Positions 28,520 through 36,363 of a DNA stretch of 64,000 nucleotides are shown one piece after another. Every line of letters starts with the position of its first letter. Position 1 is the stretch's first letter. The position numbers were made by a program, and so were the translations under genes. Origin of the DNA: Salegentibacter sp. (GTDB taxonomy: Bacteria; Bacteroidota; Bacteroidia; Flavobacteriales; Flavobacteriaceae); assembly GCA_017795085.1 (NCBI GenBank), contig CP051246.1, positions 1,304,514 through 1,368,513 of the forward strand, read 5' to 3'. The notes under the pieces are model-generated. The model was not told the origin of the DNA. It saw nothing but the letters and a program-made list of their open reading frames with translations, and searched no databases.

Positions 28520-29338
28520 CTAGTTGTATTGCATAAGCTTAAGCTTTTTGGTTTTTAAATAATCCACTGTTTCTTTTACCGATAGTGGATACGTAGCATT
28601 TCCTGTGCGTACATAAAAAGTGGTGTTTCCTTCATCACTCACATAAACCGGTTCGTTGGAAGGTTCGATATCCACCACGCACACATCTTTCTCATCAATA
28701 CTGTAGAACGAAATATGGTTGCTGAAACAAGCCTCGTGACCCAATTGTGTAGAGATAATCCTGAACACCGCACGTTCATACCCATCCATGTTTTTATGCT
28801 TTAGGGTTTTATAATCTTTTTCCAATCCCAGAACATTTCCGTCGTCATCAACACCAATTATAAGTTTTCCACCCTTGGCATTCATAAAGCCCACAATGGT
28901 TTTGGCAATGACCAACTCCAGTTCCCGATTGGTTGTTTTACGGTAATAATCATAGCGTATGGAAGATTTGAATTCCACCCGTTCATTTTCACCGGCCTGG
29001 ATTAATTCTTCAATATCACGAACAAGCAGCCGCTGTTGTGTGCCAATAATTTCATTTTTCTTTTTCAGGTTTATCCAGAATAAACCTGAAACTATCCCCA
29101 AGAATCCTCCCAATAAAGTTAAGAGTCCGCCCATGCCCCGCATATTGAAACTGAAAGATTCCAAAAAACGTTCTTCTAAGACTTGCTGAAACAAGGGGAA
29201 AGAGAAGGGCGTATCACTGAACTCAAACCAGTAGATTACCATTGTAAAAGGGTGTACCAGGAAATAAAAAATACCTGCCCCAATAAATAAATGAGTCAAA
29301 ATGATCTTAATATTTTTATAAGTATTACTGTTTATCAT
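28520..29338 (-). CDS. Membrane-anchored AlbA_2 (Schlafen-type) ATP-binding protein
   Basis: 272 residues. Two N-terminal transmembrane helices (about 11-37 and 70-92) are followed by a coiled linker and an AlbA_2 domain (about 110-245) with the family markers GENERVEFKSS, GFMNAKGGKLIIGVDDDGNVLGLE and the end strand FYVRTGNATYPL. Schlafen AlbA_2 domains act as nucleic-acid binding or RNase-like units, often fused to HTH regulators. Here the partner is a membrane anchor and no HTH is present, so it could sense envelope stress or tie RNA to the membrane. Function inferred only. Confidence 0.83.
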   Translation of the reverse strand: MINSNTYKNIKIILTHLFIGAGIFYFLVHPFTMVIYWFEFSDTPFSFPLFQQVLEERFLESFSFNMRGMGGLLTLLGGFLGIVSGLFWINLKKKNEIIGTQQRLLVRDIEELIQAGENERVEFKSSIRYDYYRKTTNRELELVIAKTIVGFMNAKGGKLIIGVDDDGNVLGLEKDYKTLKHKNMDGYERAVFRIISTQLGHEACFSNHISFYSIDEKDVCVVDIEPSNEPVYVSDEGNTTFYVRTGNATYPLSVKETVDYLKTKKLKLMQYN

Positions 29339-29432
29339 TTTTAGCGGTTTATGAATCTTTGATATAATTATGTTCTAAATTCAAGAGGGCCTTATCTAAA
29401 CTTTCGATTAAACAATCCTATTTAATGCAAAA

Positions 29433-29708
29433 TCATCTGTTTTTTATTTGGGCATTATAAAATGCCGCAATACACGCTCCAATCAACCAGCCTAAAATGA
29501 AGCTTTGCACAATACCAAAAAATGCTTCTAATAGTGGCACGTCCATTCTTATAATATTACTGGTGTCCAGACCGTGTAAAAGGCTGTTGAAAAATATAAT
29601 CGTTCCTTCCTGTCCTGCTGTAGCCATCACGATCATACAGCCCAAATAAATTAAGGATACTGTTAGACCGAGGGCAAAACCGAATTTTTTTACATTTAAT
29701 CGATACAT
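29433..29708 (-). CDS. DUF5676-family small membrane protein
   Basis: 91 residues with two or three hydrophobic helices (FALGLTVSLIYLGCMIVMATA; FGIVQSFILGWLIGACIAAFY) and the start MYRLNVKKFGFALG typical of DUF5676. These proteins are usually found next to copper/heavy-metal exporters. Role unknown, inner membrane. Upstream of AlbA_2 and 12 bases downstream of the SHOCT gene. Confidence 0.8.
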   Translation of the reverse strand: MYRLNVKKFGFALGLTVSLIYLGCMIVMATAGQEGTIIFFNSLLHGLDTSNIIRMDVPLLEAFFGIVQSFILGWLIGACIAAFYNAQIKNR

Positions 29709-29720
29709 AATTTATATGTT

Positions 29721-29945
29721 TTAAGATTGGTTATCTGATTTTAATAATTTTTTGGATTCTTCAAATTCCTCCTTTGAAATTTCGCCCTTGGCAAACCTGT
29801 TTTTTAGGATGTCCAATGGCTTTTCTTTTTTTGGTTTTTGGTATGGGATATCAGTTGGGATAAAGAAAATCCAAATGATAAACGCCATCCAAATAATCCA
29901 CCATATCAGGTGCATACCTCCGAAACTTCCGTCGTGAAAAAACAT
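29721..29945 (-). CDS. SHOCT-domain small membrane protein
   Basis: 74 residues from ATG 29945 (MFFHDGSFGGMHL). One hydrophobic helix with many Trp (IWWIIWMAFIIWIFF) and a C-terminal SHOCT motif (DILKNRFAKGEISKEEFEESKKLL). SHOCT domains are short oligomerisation units. A start 78 bases further upstream is possible but would overlap the spacer to the HMA gene. Commonly found with metal ATPases. Confidence 0.8.
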   Translation of the reverse strand: MFFHDGSFGGMHLIWWIIWMAFIIWIFFIPTDIPYQKPKKEKPLDILKNRFAKGEISKEEFEESKKLLKSDNQS

Positions 29946-29967
29946 AATTTTTGATTTTAAGTTACTT

Positions 29968-30180
29968 TTATAGTTTTTCAATTGTGTAACCCTCAAGGTT
30001 GCTGAGTTGTTTTTGTAATTCATCTACTGAAAGCGTTTCCTTCATAGTGATGATTGTAGCTCCTTTTGGTGCCAGAAAAATTTCTGCCTTTTCAATCTTT
30101 GGATGTTCTTCCAATGTCTTTTTGACCCTGCTAATGCAGCCGCCGCAACTAATACCATTAATTTGAAATTTTCGTTTCAT
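29968..30180 (-). CDS. HMA-domain metallochaperone (CopZ-like)
   Basis: 70 residues, a single ferredoxin-like heavy-metal-associated domain with the metal-binding pair Cys12 and Cys15 (GISCGGC). It should bind Cu(I) in the cytosol and deliver it to a P1B ATPase, probably CopB in the same run. Normal length for CopZ. It starts 10 bases after the upstream small membrane gene stops. Confidence 0.88.
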   Translation of the reverse strand: MKRKFQINGISCGGCISRVKKTLEEHPKIEKAEIFLAPKGATIITMKETLSVDELQKQLSNLEGYTIEKL

Positions 30181-30190
30181 AACATAAATT

Positions 30191-30418
30191 TTAGTGATGT
30201 TGTCCTTCTTTTTTTTTATCCTTCTTTTTTAAGTTCTCATTGGACAATCCGTGCGTATGGCTCCCGTGCCGCATGGGCATTAACAAGTGTACTGCGAACA
30301 TTATTATAATAAATGCAAAAAGCCAGGTGCCACCACCAATTCCAATAGATGGTGCTAAAAAGATGAGTAAAAGCGGCAGTCCACAACCGAGGACCATCCA
30401 TAACCAGTGATTTTTCAT
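30191..30418 (-). CDS. DUF2933-like small membrane protein with His/Lys tail
   Basis: 75 residues: MKNHWLWMVLGCGLPLLLIFLAP start and a second helix (TWLFAFIIIMFAVHLLM), then a His-rich, Lys-rich cytoplasmic tail (MRHGSHTHG, ending KEGQHH). Resembles the DUF2933 membrane proteins near copper ATPases. Likely the head of the operon for the small metal proteins; 182 bases separate it from the regulator gene upstream. Confidence 0.78.
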   Translation of the reverse strand: MKNHWLWMVLGCGLPLLLIFLAPSIGIGGGTWLFAFIIIMFAVHLLMPMRHGSHTHGLSNENLKKKDKKKEGQHH

Positions 30419-30600
30419 TGTTTTTTATTTTAATTAATGTTTATTCCTCGCCTTTTTAAGACCTGAACTGGCTTATGTTGTAATTGGGGGATTATCAACA
30501 CAAGCCTTAGGGAGTTCGGGCTTTAGGGTTTTTAATATTATAATTAACACGAAAGCTATCTGTTTTTATGCTACTTCATCTGCATAACTTTCGTTGTTAT

Positions 30601-31182
30601 TTATATAATTTCATCATAGAAATTTCGTTTCCATTTTTCTGTGTTTTTATAGTCGCTCATACTCATTCCCACAATCTCTTTAAACTGTCTTGATAAATGG
30701 TTAATGCTACTATAATCCAGCATATATGCCACATCTGAAAAAGAATATTGTTTTAATTGAATAAGTTCTTTTACTTTTTCAATTTTCAGTTTTATAAAGT
30801 ATTTTTCAATGGTGGTGTTTTCATTTTTAGAAAACAGCCTGCTCAGTATTTTATAATCCCTGTTGAGCGTAGAAGACAAATGTTCTGAAGTATTTGTTTT
30901 CAAATGAAGTGGTAACTGAGTAAGCAGTTGGATTAGAATGATTTTTACTTTTTCAACCAGCATTTCCCCTTCACTTTGTACTATTTCAAAATCATTGGAA
31001 TGAAGTACTTTGGTAACTTTATACGTAACCTCCGTGTTGGTGTTTTTTGAAGATTCAACCAATAGTTTACCTAATTCCAAAGAGAGTACGGTTATTCCCA
31101 TCTCTTCCAGTTCTTGCGTTATTACTTTTAGACAACGGCTACATACCATATTCTTTATCCAGAATTCTTTCTGTAAATCCAT
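30601..31182 (-). CDS. HMA-AraC one-component regulator, copy 1
   Basis: 193 residues. N-terminal 70 residues resemble a heavy-metal-associated fold, with NMVCSRC (Cys14, Cys17) and a beta-alpha pattern ending at VLHSNDFEIV. The C-terminal ~100 residues are an AraC-type HTH (YFIKLKIEKVKELIQLKQYSFSDVAYMLDYSSINHLSRQFKEIVGMSMSDY, quoted in part). There is no cupin. It probably senses Cu(I)/Ag(I) through CxxC and controls the small metal operon downstream and perhaps HYC_CC_PP. Close relatives are at 42368 and 47423 in this window. Start MDLQKEF fits the CxxC position in the paralogues. Confidence 0.85.
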   Translation of the reverse strand: MDLQKEFWIKNMVCSRCLKVITQELEEMGITVLSLELGKLLVESSKNTNTEVTYKVTKVLHSNDFEIVQSEGEMLVEKVKIILIQLLTQLPLHLKTNTSEHLSSTLNRDYKILSRLFSKNENTTIEKYFIKLKIEKVKELIQLKQYSFSDVAYMLDYSSINHLSRQFKEIVGMSMSDYKNTEKWKRNFYDEII

Positions 31183-31358
31183 AGTATTAATTATTTATTC
31201 TTAGAATGGTATTTATTCTAATAGATTATAAATTTCTGTTTTTCAAATAGTTGAAAGTGTGGTATGCTCAGGATAGAGCGCACCAGTTGTTAGCCTTTGC
31301 GTAGTACAGGCCAACATATAAGGTAGGTTGTTTGAAAAAGAACCTACTTAGGATGAAA

Positions 31359-31775
31359 TCAAATTAAATATACCTCGTGGAGTACTTGAAAATCTTTCGG
31401 TATGAGGGGTGGGTCATAATCCCTAAAAGGGATTATATTTTGTTCCAACCCTTCGAATAGATTTACGTAAGTGTAAAAAAATGTGTGTAGGAAAATCAGT
31501 TTATGATTTTCCATCTCAAATGAAGCTTTTTGAAAGTTATCGCCACTTTCTTTAACTATAGATTTATTAGCACAGCAACCTTTTTTTTCGAACGAACATT
31601 TTTTTGAAGGATTGGTCTGAGCCTTCACCGCATTATCACAAACCTGAGCTTTATTTAAAACCGCCATATCCACGAGTTTATCACAGCAGAAATGCATATT
31701 CACAGTAAAAGACGATGAAGCAAACATTACTGCAAGTACCAATGAAACAGCTATTATTTTATTAAAGCTTTGCAT
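31359..31775 (-). CDS. HYC_CC_PP family protein, copy 1
   Basis: 138 residues. Signal-like N-terminus (about 1-25) then MHFCCD (the HYC-type motif, residues 28-32), a Cys pair KGCCANKS around residue 67 and the terminal DYDPPLIPKDFQVLHE (the PP motif). These exported Cys/His proteins are common beside Cus-type pumps in Bacteroidota; a periplasmic copper-binding role is plausible but unproven. It is divergent from the second copy, with a large palindrome between them. Confidence 0.85.
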   Translation of the reverse strand: MQSFNKIIAVSLVLAVMFASSSFTVNMHFCCDKLVDMAVLNKAQVCDNAVKAQTNPSKKCSFEKKGCCANKSIVKESGDNFQKASFEMENHKLIFLHTFFYTYVNLFEGLEQNIIPFRDYDPPLIPKDFQVLHEVYLI

Positions 31776-31794
31776 AATACGAATATAAAAAAAA

Positions 31795-31808
31795 TTAACA
31801 AATGTTAA
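31795..31808. promoter_or_regulatory. Inverted repeat TTAACA-AA-TGTTAA upstream of HYC_CC_PP copy 1
   Basis: Perfect 6-bp arms with 2-base centre, 20 bases before the start codon. On the minus strand it contains AACATTTG, one base short of a TAnnTTTG -7 box, so a bound regulator would cover the promoter. Inference from position only. Confidence 0.45.
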
Positions 31809-31871
31809 CTAATTTTTAATAATGAATTTTTTAGAACTTATTTTTGCCGAACATACTGCAAAAAAGAAAAT

Positions 31872-31899
31872 AAAAATATGATATTTATCATATTTTTAG
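31872..31899. promoter_or_regulatory. 28-bp perfect palindrome between the divergent HYC_CC_PP genes
   Basis: 13-bp arms (TAAAAATATGATA / TATCATATTTTTA) around a TT centre. Located in the middle of the 237-bp divergent spacer. The core ATGATATTTATCAT resembles metal-regulator (Fur-type) boxes. Candidate shared operator. Confidence 0.6.
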
Positions 31900-31997
31900 A
31901 AGTTTGATTCTTTTATTTTTGTCGAAAATAGTATAGGAAGTAAAAGTTTAACATAACGAAAAGAATTATTAATGTTTTTATATTTCGTTGTTTTATA

Positions 31998-32005
31998 TAT
32001 ATTTG
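31998..32005 (+). promoter_or_regulatory. Candidate -7 box of HYC_CC_PP copy 2
   Basis: TATATTTG fits the Bacteroidota -7 consensus TAnnTTTG exactly, seven bases before the ATG at 32013. No convincing -33 TTG at the usual spacing. If used, the mRNA would be almost leaderless. Confidence 0.35.
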
Positions 32006-32012
32006 CAATCTT

Positions 32013-32429
32013 ATGAAATCGTTTTTCCATAAAATATTATCTGTAGCCTTGGCGAGTTTGGTATTTGTTACCACTATGTCGTTTACTGTAGATATGCATT
32101 ATTGTGGAGATTCATTGGTTGATTTTGCTTTATTTCATAATGCTCAAACCTGTGGTATGGAAAATCAATCATCCCAAAAAAGTTGTGAAGCAGGTTTTTC
32201 GGAAAAATCTTGCTGTTCAGATGCACAAATAGTGAATGACGGTCAAGATGATTTAAAAACATCTTACACCAATTTAAGCTTTGAGCATCAAGCCTTTGTT
32301 GCTACTTTCTTTTATACTTATATTAATCTTTTTGATGGACTGGATAAGAACATTGTTCCATTTAGAGATTATACACCTCCTTATCTTGTAAGGAACGTAC
32401 AAAAACTACACGAAACTTATTTAATTTGA
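32013..32429 (+). CDS. HYC_CC_PP family protein, copy 2
   Basis: 138 residues, the same length as copy 1. Exported (hydrophobic segment about 5-24), then VDMHYCG (residues 27-32), EKSCCSDAQ in the middle, FFYTYINLFDGL and the terminal YTPPYLVRNVQKLHETYLI. Moderately diverged from copy 1. First gene of the plus-strand copper block, 135 bases upstream of cusA. Periplasmic copper protein by association; mechanism unknown. Confidence 0.87.
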   Translation: MKSFFHKILSVALASLVFVTTMSFTVDMHYCGDSLVDFALFHNAQTCGMENQSSQKSCEAGFSEKSCCSDAQIVNDGQDDLKTSYTNLSFEHQAFVATFFYTYINLFDGLDKNIVPFRDYTPPYLVRNVQKLHETYLI

Positions 32430-32439
32430 TTTTAAACAG

Positions 32440-32459
32440 TTTCCGATAATTATCGGAAA
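32440..32459. promoter_or_regulatory. Palindrome TTTCCGATAATTATCGGAAA upstream of cusA
   Basis: Perfect 20-bp palindrome just after HYC_CC_PP copy 2. No T tract follows, so it is not a classical terminator. Shares the GATA-n-TATC core with the sites at 31872 and 32510. Confidence 0.5.
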
Positions 32460-32509
32460 GATTTGCTCTATGGTTACTTCCATCTTGGGCTTACTTTGTT
32501 GTGTTTAAT

Positions 32510-32528
32510 TTTCTGATATTATCAGAAA
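32510..32528. promoter_or_regulatory. Palindrome TTTCTGATA-T-TATCAGAAA upstream of cusA
   Basis: Perfect 9-bp arms around one base, 36 bases before the cusA ATG and 70 bases from a near-identical site. Candidate cus operator. Confidence 0.55.
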
Positions 32529-32564
32529 GTTATTCAATGTATAACTGTTTAATTATCAATAAAG

Positions 32565-35500
32565 ATGCTAAATAAAGGCATAAAATTTCTTATAGAAAAC
32601 AAACTAGTAGCAATTATCCTCCTAGTCCTTTTTGTAGGCTGGGGCGTGGTAAATGCCCCTTTTAATTGGGAAACCGGTTTAATTCCGCGCGATCCCGTGG
32701 CGGTAGATGCCATCCCCGATATTGGCGAGAATCAACAAATTGTCTTTACCAAATGGGAGGGGAAATCCCCCCAGGATATAGAAGACCAGATTACCTATCC
32801 CCTTACTACTTCGCTCCTGGGAATTCCCGGTGTGAAAACCATCCGGAGTTCCTCTATGTTTGGGTTTTCCAGTATTTATATCATTTTTGAAGAGGATATT
32901 GAGTTCTACTGGAGCCGTAGCCGGATTTTGGAAAAACTCAATTCCCTGCCGGCAAACCTGCTTCCCGAAGGTGTAAACCCTGCCCTGGGTCCCGATGCTA
33001 CCGGGCTGGGCCAGGTTTTTTGGTACACCTTAGAAGGACGTGACAAAGATGGCAATGTTACCGGGGGCTGGGATTTGCACGAACTGCGAAGCATTCAGGA
33101 TTATTATGTGAAATATGGACTTTCCGGTGCCAGCGGGGTTTCCGAAGTTGCATCCATAGGTGGCTATGTGCAGGAATATCAGGTAGATGTGGATCCCGAA
33201 CTGATGCGTCAATACGATATTTCCCTGGCACAGGTGGTAAAGGCCGTAAAGGAAACCAACCGTGATATTGGTGCACAAACCTTGGAAATAAATCAGGCCG
33301 AATATTTGGTACGTGGGCTGGGCTACGTTCAGGAAATAGAAGATATTGAAAATGCCGTGGTAACTTCAGAAGAATTTACCAGTATCAAAATAAGCGACAT
33401 TGCCAAAGTAAACCTGGGTCCGGAAACCCGCCGTGGTATCCTGGACAAAGAAGGTGCCGAGGTGGTTGGCGGAGTGGTTGTGGCTCGTTATGGCGCAAAT
33501 CCGCTGGAAGTAATCAATAATGTAAAGGATAAAATAAATGAACTTAGCCCCGGCCTGCCCACCAAGGTGCTGGAAGATGGTCGCGAGTCGCAGGTAACTA
33601 TTGTTCCATTTTACGATCGTACGCAACTGATTCAGGAAACCCTGGGCACGCTTAATGAAGCCCTTACATTGGAAATCCTGATTACGGTACTCGTAATTAT
33701 CGTTATGGTTTTTAACCTACGGGCCTCCATCCTCATTTCCGGTTTATTGCCAGTAGCGGTTTTAATGGTCTTTATCTCGATGAAGTTCTTTAATGTCGAT
33801 GCCAATATCGTGGCCCTTTCCGGTATTGCCATTGCTATTGGGACCATGGTGGATGTGGGCGTGATCTTATCTGAAAATATCATCCGGCATCTCGATCAGG
33901 ACAAAGAACGGAAATATTTGACCACGAATGAAATCGTGTACAATGCCACTGCCGAGGTTTCCGGGGCAATTATGACGGCCGTGCTTACCACCATTATCAG
34001 TTTCCTTCCCGTCTTTACTATGGTGGGGGCAGAGGGGAAACTGTTCCGCCCACTGGCATTTACCAAGACCATGGCACTGGTGGCTTCCCTAGTGGTTGCG
34101 CTTTTCCTTATTCCGCCATTTGCCGCATCTTTCTTTAAGAAACGGACCCGGCGTACTTCCGCGGGCTGGGTAATACAGGGGATTCTGATAATTGCAGGGC
34201 TTACCGCTATTGTTTTTGGATATTTCATCGGTATTGTCCTAATTGCTTTTGGCGTAACCGGAATACTGCTTCTTAAAAAGAAAATTAGTTCCAAAAGATC
34301 AAATGTTATCAATATAGCTATTTCGGCTTTCGCCATAGTGCTACTTTTAGCCGAGTATTGGCGTCCGTTGGGTCTGGAAAAAAGTGTTTTCTGGAATTTT
34401 ATTGTGGTAGGGATTATATCCTTTGGTTTGCTGGGTGTTTTTGCCCTGTTCCAAAAATTTTATACCCGCATCCTCAATTGGGCCTTGCGCAATAAGTTGT
34501 TGTTCTTGTCGGTGCCCACCGTTTTGGTTATTCTCGGTTTTATGATTATGCGCAACATTGGGCAGGAATTTATGCCCTCACTCAGTGAAGGCTCCTTCTT
34601 GTTGATGCCCACTTCGCTGCCCCATGCAGGTGTAGAGGAGAACAAGCGGGTCTTGCAGCAGCTGGATATGGCCGTGGCCGCTATCCCGGAAATTGAGACG
34701 GTAGTGGGCAAGGCAGGTCGTACAGAGTCGGCCCTGGACCCTGCACCTATATCCATGTATGAAAATACAATCCAATACAAACCTGAATATATGCTGAATG
34801 AACACGGCGAACGCCAGCGCTACCAGGTAAATGAAGACGGTTTATTTATGTTAAAAAATGGCAAATTGGCAATAAACCCAAGTTTAGAGGTGGACGAAGA
34901 TGCAGCTGGCAGTTATAATGACAGCGAAATCGTGGAATTCCACCGCGTAAAAAACAAACAGCTCATTCCAGATGATGACGGGGAATATTACCGTAACTGG
35001 CGCCCCGAAATAGAGTCGCCAGATGATATCTGGAACGAGATCACCGCCGCCACCAAGCTGCCGGGGGTAACCTCGGCGCCCAAGCTCCAGCCCATCGAGA
35101 CACGGCTGGTAATGCTTCAAACGGGGATGCGCGCACCTATGGGAATCAAAGTGCAGGGGCAAAACCTTCGACAAATAGAAGATTTTGGACTCCAACTGGA
35201 AGACCTGTTAAAGCAAGTGGAAGGTGTAAAAGACGAAGCCGTTTTTGCCGACCGTATTGTTGGAAAACCTTACCTGCTTCTTGATATCAAGCGTGAACGT
35301 TTGGCTCGTTATGGTATTAGCATAGAAGAAGTTCAGCAACTTTTGGAGGTTGCTGTGGGAGGAAAACGCCTAAGTCAAACGGTGGAAGGACGCGAACGCT
35401 ACGGTGTACGCGTGCGCTACCCAAGGGAATTGCGGGACAGCCCGGAAGATATGGGCAATATCTATGTTCCGGTTGAGGGCGGCTCGCCGGTGCCGTTAGA

Positions 35501-36347
35501 TGAGTTGGTAGATATCCGTTACGAGCAGGGGCCGCAGATAATAAAGAGTGAAGATACCTTCCTTATTGGCTATGTGCTTTTCGATAAACTCGATGGTTTT
35601 GCCGAAGTGGATGTAGTAGAAAATGCCCAGGCCCTTATTCAGGATAAAATCAATAACGGGGAGCTTAGCGTGCCCAAAGGCCTCAGTTATAAATTCACGG
35701 GGACTTATGAAAACCAGATTCGCGCTGAAAAGACGCTTAGCATTGTGGTGCCATTGGCACTGATGATTATCTTTTTGATCCTGTACTTTCAGTTTCAAAA
35801 AGTTTCTACCTCGCTTATGATCTTTAGTGGGATCTTCGTGGCTTTTTCTGGCGGGTTTATCCTTATTTGGCTCTATGGTCAGGGTTGGTTCCTGAATTTC
35901 GACTTTTTTGGCGAAAACCTTCGGGATATGTTTCAGATAAAAACTATAAACCTGAGTGTGGCCGTATGGGTAGGCTTTATCGCCCTCTTTGGTATCGCTA
36001 CTGATGATGGCGTGGTAATGGGTACCTACCTTACCCAAACTTTTGACCGGAACGAGCCCAAGAGCCGAAAGGAAATCCGTAAATCGGTGGTGGAAGCGGG
36101 CTCTAAGCGTATTCGTCCCGCCTTGATGACCACGGCTACAACAATTCTGGCACTTTTGCCCGTGCTTACGTCCTCGGGGCGTGGCAGTGATATCATGATT
36201 CCGATGGCCATCCCCGCCGTTGGTGGTATGTCTATAGCATTAATCACATTGTTTGTAGTGCCGGTGTTGTTTAGTTGGAGAAAAGAAGCCGGCATAAAAA
36301 CCCTGGAGACGGCGAATAATGACAAGAGAATTGAAAATAGAAAATAG
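32565..36347 (+). CDS. cusA: CusA-type copper/silver RND efflux pump
   Basis: 1260-residue heavy-metal RND inner-membrane pump. Helix-4 motif AIGTMVDVGVILSENIIRHLD is of the monovalent-metal (HME4/CusA) kind rather than the DFG...DGA kind of CzcA. The second repeat has IATDDGVVMGTYLTQTF and the C-terminus ends in AIPAVGGMSIALITLFVVPVLF. It is about 200 residues longer than E. coli CusA: extra helices after residue ~530 (TSAGWVIQGILIIAGLTAI and following) and a hydrophilic insert around 740-820. It exports Cu(I)/Ag(I) from the periplasm. cusC and cusB follow, all in markedly G+C-richer DNA than the flanks. Confidence 0.94.
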   Translation: MLNKGIKFLIENKLVAIILLVLFVGWGVVNAPFNWETGLIPRDPVAVDAIPDIGENQQIVFTKWEGKSPQDIEDQITYPLTTSLLGIPGVKTIRSSSMFGFSSIYIIFEEDIEFYWSRSRILEKLNSLPANLLPEGVNPALGPDATGLGQVFWYTLEGRDKDGNVTGGWDLHELRSIQDYYVKYGLSGASGVSEVASIGGYVQEYQVDVDPELMRQYDISLAQVVKAVKETNRDIGAQTLEINQAEYLVRGLGYVQEIEDIENAVVTSEEFTSIKISDIAKVNLGPETRRGILDKEGAEVVGGVVVARYGANPLEVINNVKDKINELSPGLPTKVLEDGRESQVTIVPFYDRTQLIQETLGTLNEALTLEILITVLVIIVMVFNLRASILISGLLPVAVLMVFISMKFFNVDANIVALSGIAIAIGTMVDVGVILSENIIRHLDQDKERKYLTTNEIVYNATAEVSGAIMTAVLTTIISFLPVFTMVGAEGKLFRPLAFTKTMALVASLVVALFLIPPFAASFFKKRTRRTSAGWVIQGILIIAGLTAIVFGYFIGIVLIAFGVTGILLLKKKISSKRSNVINIAISAFAIVLLLAEYWRPLGLEKSVFWNFIVVGIISFGLLGVFALFQKFYTRILNWALRNKLLFLSVPTVLVILGFMIMRNIGQEFMPSLSEGSFLLMPTSLPHAGVEENKRVLQQLDMAVAAIPEIETVVGKAGRTESALDPAPISMYENTIQYKPEYMLNEHGERQRYQVNEDGLFMLKNGKLAINPSLEVDEDAAGSYNDSEIVEFHRVKNKQLIPDDDGEYYRNWRPEIESPDDIWNEITAATKLPGVTSAPKLQPIETRLVMLQTGMRAPMGIKVQGQNLRQIEDFGLQLEDLLKQVEGVKDEAVFADRIVGKPYLLLDIKRERLARYGISIEEVQQLLEVAVGGKRLSQTVEGRERYGVRVRYPRELRDSPEDMGNIYVPVEGGSPVPLDELVDIRYEQGPQIIKSEDTFLIGYVLFDKLDGFAEVDVVENAQALIQDKINNGELSVPKGLSYKFTGTYENQIRAEKTLSIVVPLALMIIFLILYFQFQKVSTSLMIFSGIFVAFSGGFILIWLYGQGWFLNFDFFGENLRDMFQIKTINLSVAVWVGFIALFGIATDDGVVMGTYLTQTFDRNEPKSRKEIRKSVVEAGSKRIRPALMTTATTILALLPVLTSSGRGSDIMIPMAIPAVGGMSIALITLFVVPVLFSWRKEAGIKTLETANNDKRIENRK

Positions 36348-36363
36348 AAGAAAGCCTTTTACT

